From: Candidatus Aminicenantota bacterium
GTDB taxonomy: Bacteria; Acidobacteriota; Aminicenantia; UBA2199
DNA: 6,440 nucleotides
Direction: 5' to 3'
Assembly (NCBI GenBank): GCA_024644125.1
Contig: JAHELQ010000328.1
Location: 1 to 6,440, forward strand
Of this stretch, positions 6,165 through 6,440 are shown piece after piece (within the stretch, counting starts at the first letter, position 1; each line of letters begins with the position of its first letter). The position numbers were made by a program, and so were the translations under genes. The notes under the pieces are model-generated. The model was not told the origin of the DNA. It did no database searches and saw nothing but the letters and a program-made list of their open reading frames with translations.

Positions 6165-6440
6165 ATGAAAACAATATATACACTTTTGTTCTTATTTTTA
6201 CTACCAGCGCTCATTGCCCAAACTATTACACCTGCAGATTTGGTTGTCGAGAAAATTGAAATTCCCGCCAATGGTTTCATTCATATCGGGCTGACCAACA
6301 GGTCGAGCAATTCGATCGCTATTCAACCCCAACTGCTGGAACAAACCATGGTAACGATCTACATCAATGATATACCCCGGGCAGAGTACAAGCTAAAGTA
6401 CCTGGACCAGCGTCTGTTTCAGCCTCAAGGCAGGATCCTT
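6165..6440 (+). CDS. Secreted protein with N-terminal CARDB/Ig-like domain (3' end outside window)
   Basis: The frame is open from ATG at 6165 to the window edge: 92 codons, no stop. Residues 1-18 are a clear signal peptide (MKTIYTLLFLFLLPALIA, cleavage before QTIT). The following stretch, PADLVVEKIEIP at 23-34, then IHIGLTNRSSNS and VTIYINDIPRAEY, has the order of beta strands seen in CARDB-type Ig-like domains (DLVV..I....N.G/S....V.VYV...). The assignment rests on the strand pattern and is not firm. No good Shine-Dalgarno is visible; the leader is AT-rich. It is divergent from the CHAT gene with a 95-bp gap, so the two may share control. The rest of the protein, and so its function, cannot be judged here. 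Confidence 0.75.
   Translation, partial: MKTIYTLLFLFLLPALIAQTITPADLVVEKIEIPANGFIHIGLTNRSSNSIAIQPQLLEQTMVTIYINDIPRAEYKLKYLDQRLFQPQGRIL

Noticed and set aside
6070..6183. 38-residue N-terminal extension of the CHAT protein from the ATG at 6183
   Set aside because: It would overlap the first 19 bases of the divergent gene, cross both candidate promoters and bury a good signal peptide.

Overview
The window holds four protein-coding genes and no recognisable RNA gene, mobile element or CRISPR array. Three genes are on the minus strand, in transcriptional order 6069 to 1: an exported TPR-CHAT (caspase-like) protein, a secreted multi-domain Ig/PKD protein, and a putative outer-membrane beta-barrel protein whose 3' end lies beyond base 1. 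A fourth gene starts at 6165 on the plus strand, divergent from the CHAT gene, and runs off the right edge; it encodes a secreted protein with a CARDB/Ig-like start.

Organism: every visible product starts with an export signal and one looks like an outer-membrane barrel, so this is most likely a Gram-negative (diderm) bacterium. Coding GC is moderate by eye, while the spacers are very AT-rich. Exported TPR-CHAT proteins, PKD arrays and CARDB-like proteins together suggest an uncultured lineage of the Aminicenantes/Acidobacteriota or FCB-type kind. No marker gene is present, so this placement is a weak inference.

Layout: 1-1564 (minus) is the barrel gene, 521 codons with no stop inside the window. 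1565-1648 is an AT-rich spacer with a good Shine-Dalgarno site. 1649-3532 (minus) is the PKD protein. 3533-3684 is a spacer with a good Shine-Dalgarno, a possible promoter and a 13-bp palindrome. 3685-6069 (minus) is the CHAT protein. 6070-6164 is the divergent promoter region. 6165-6440 (plus) is the partial CARDB-like gene. The long plus-strand open frame at 368-1399 is an antisense shadow of the barrel gene.

How they may work together (inference): a caspase-fold protease with intact His/Cys and its own signal peptide, a multi-Ig/PKD surface or periplasmic protein, and an outer-membrane barrel with an N-terminal Ig-like domain lie in one direction with no convincing terminator between them. 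This would fit an exported proteolysis or surface-assembly module in which the CHAT protease processes a secreted partner. Nothing in the sequence proves the substrate, and I do not recognise the set as a named system.
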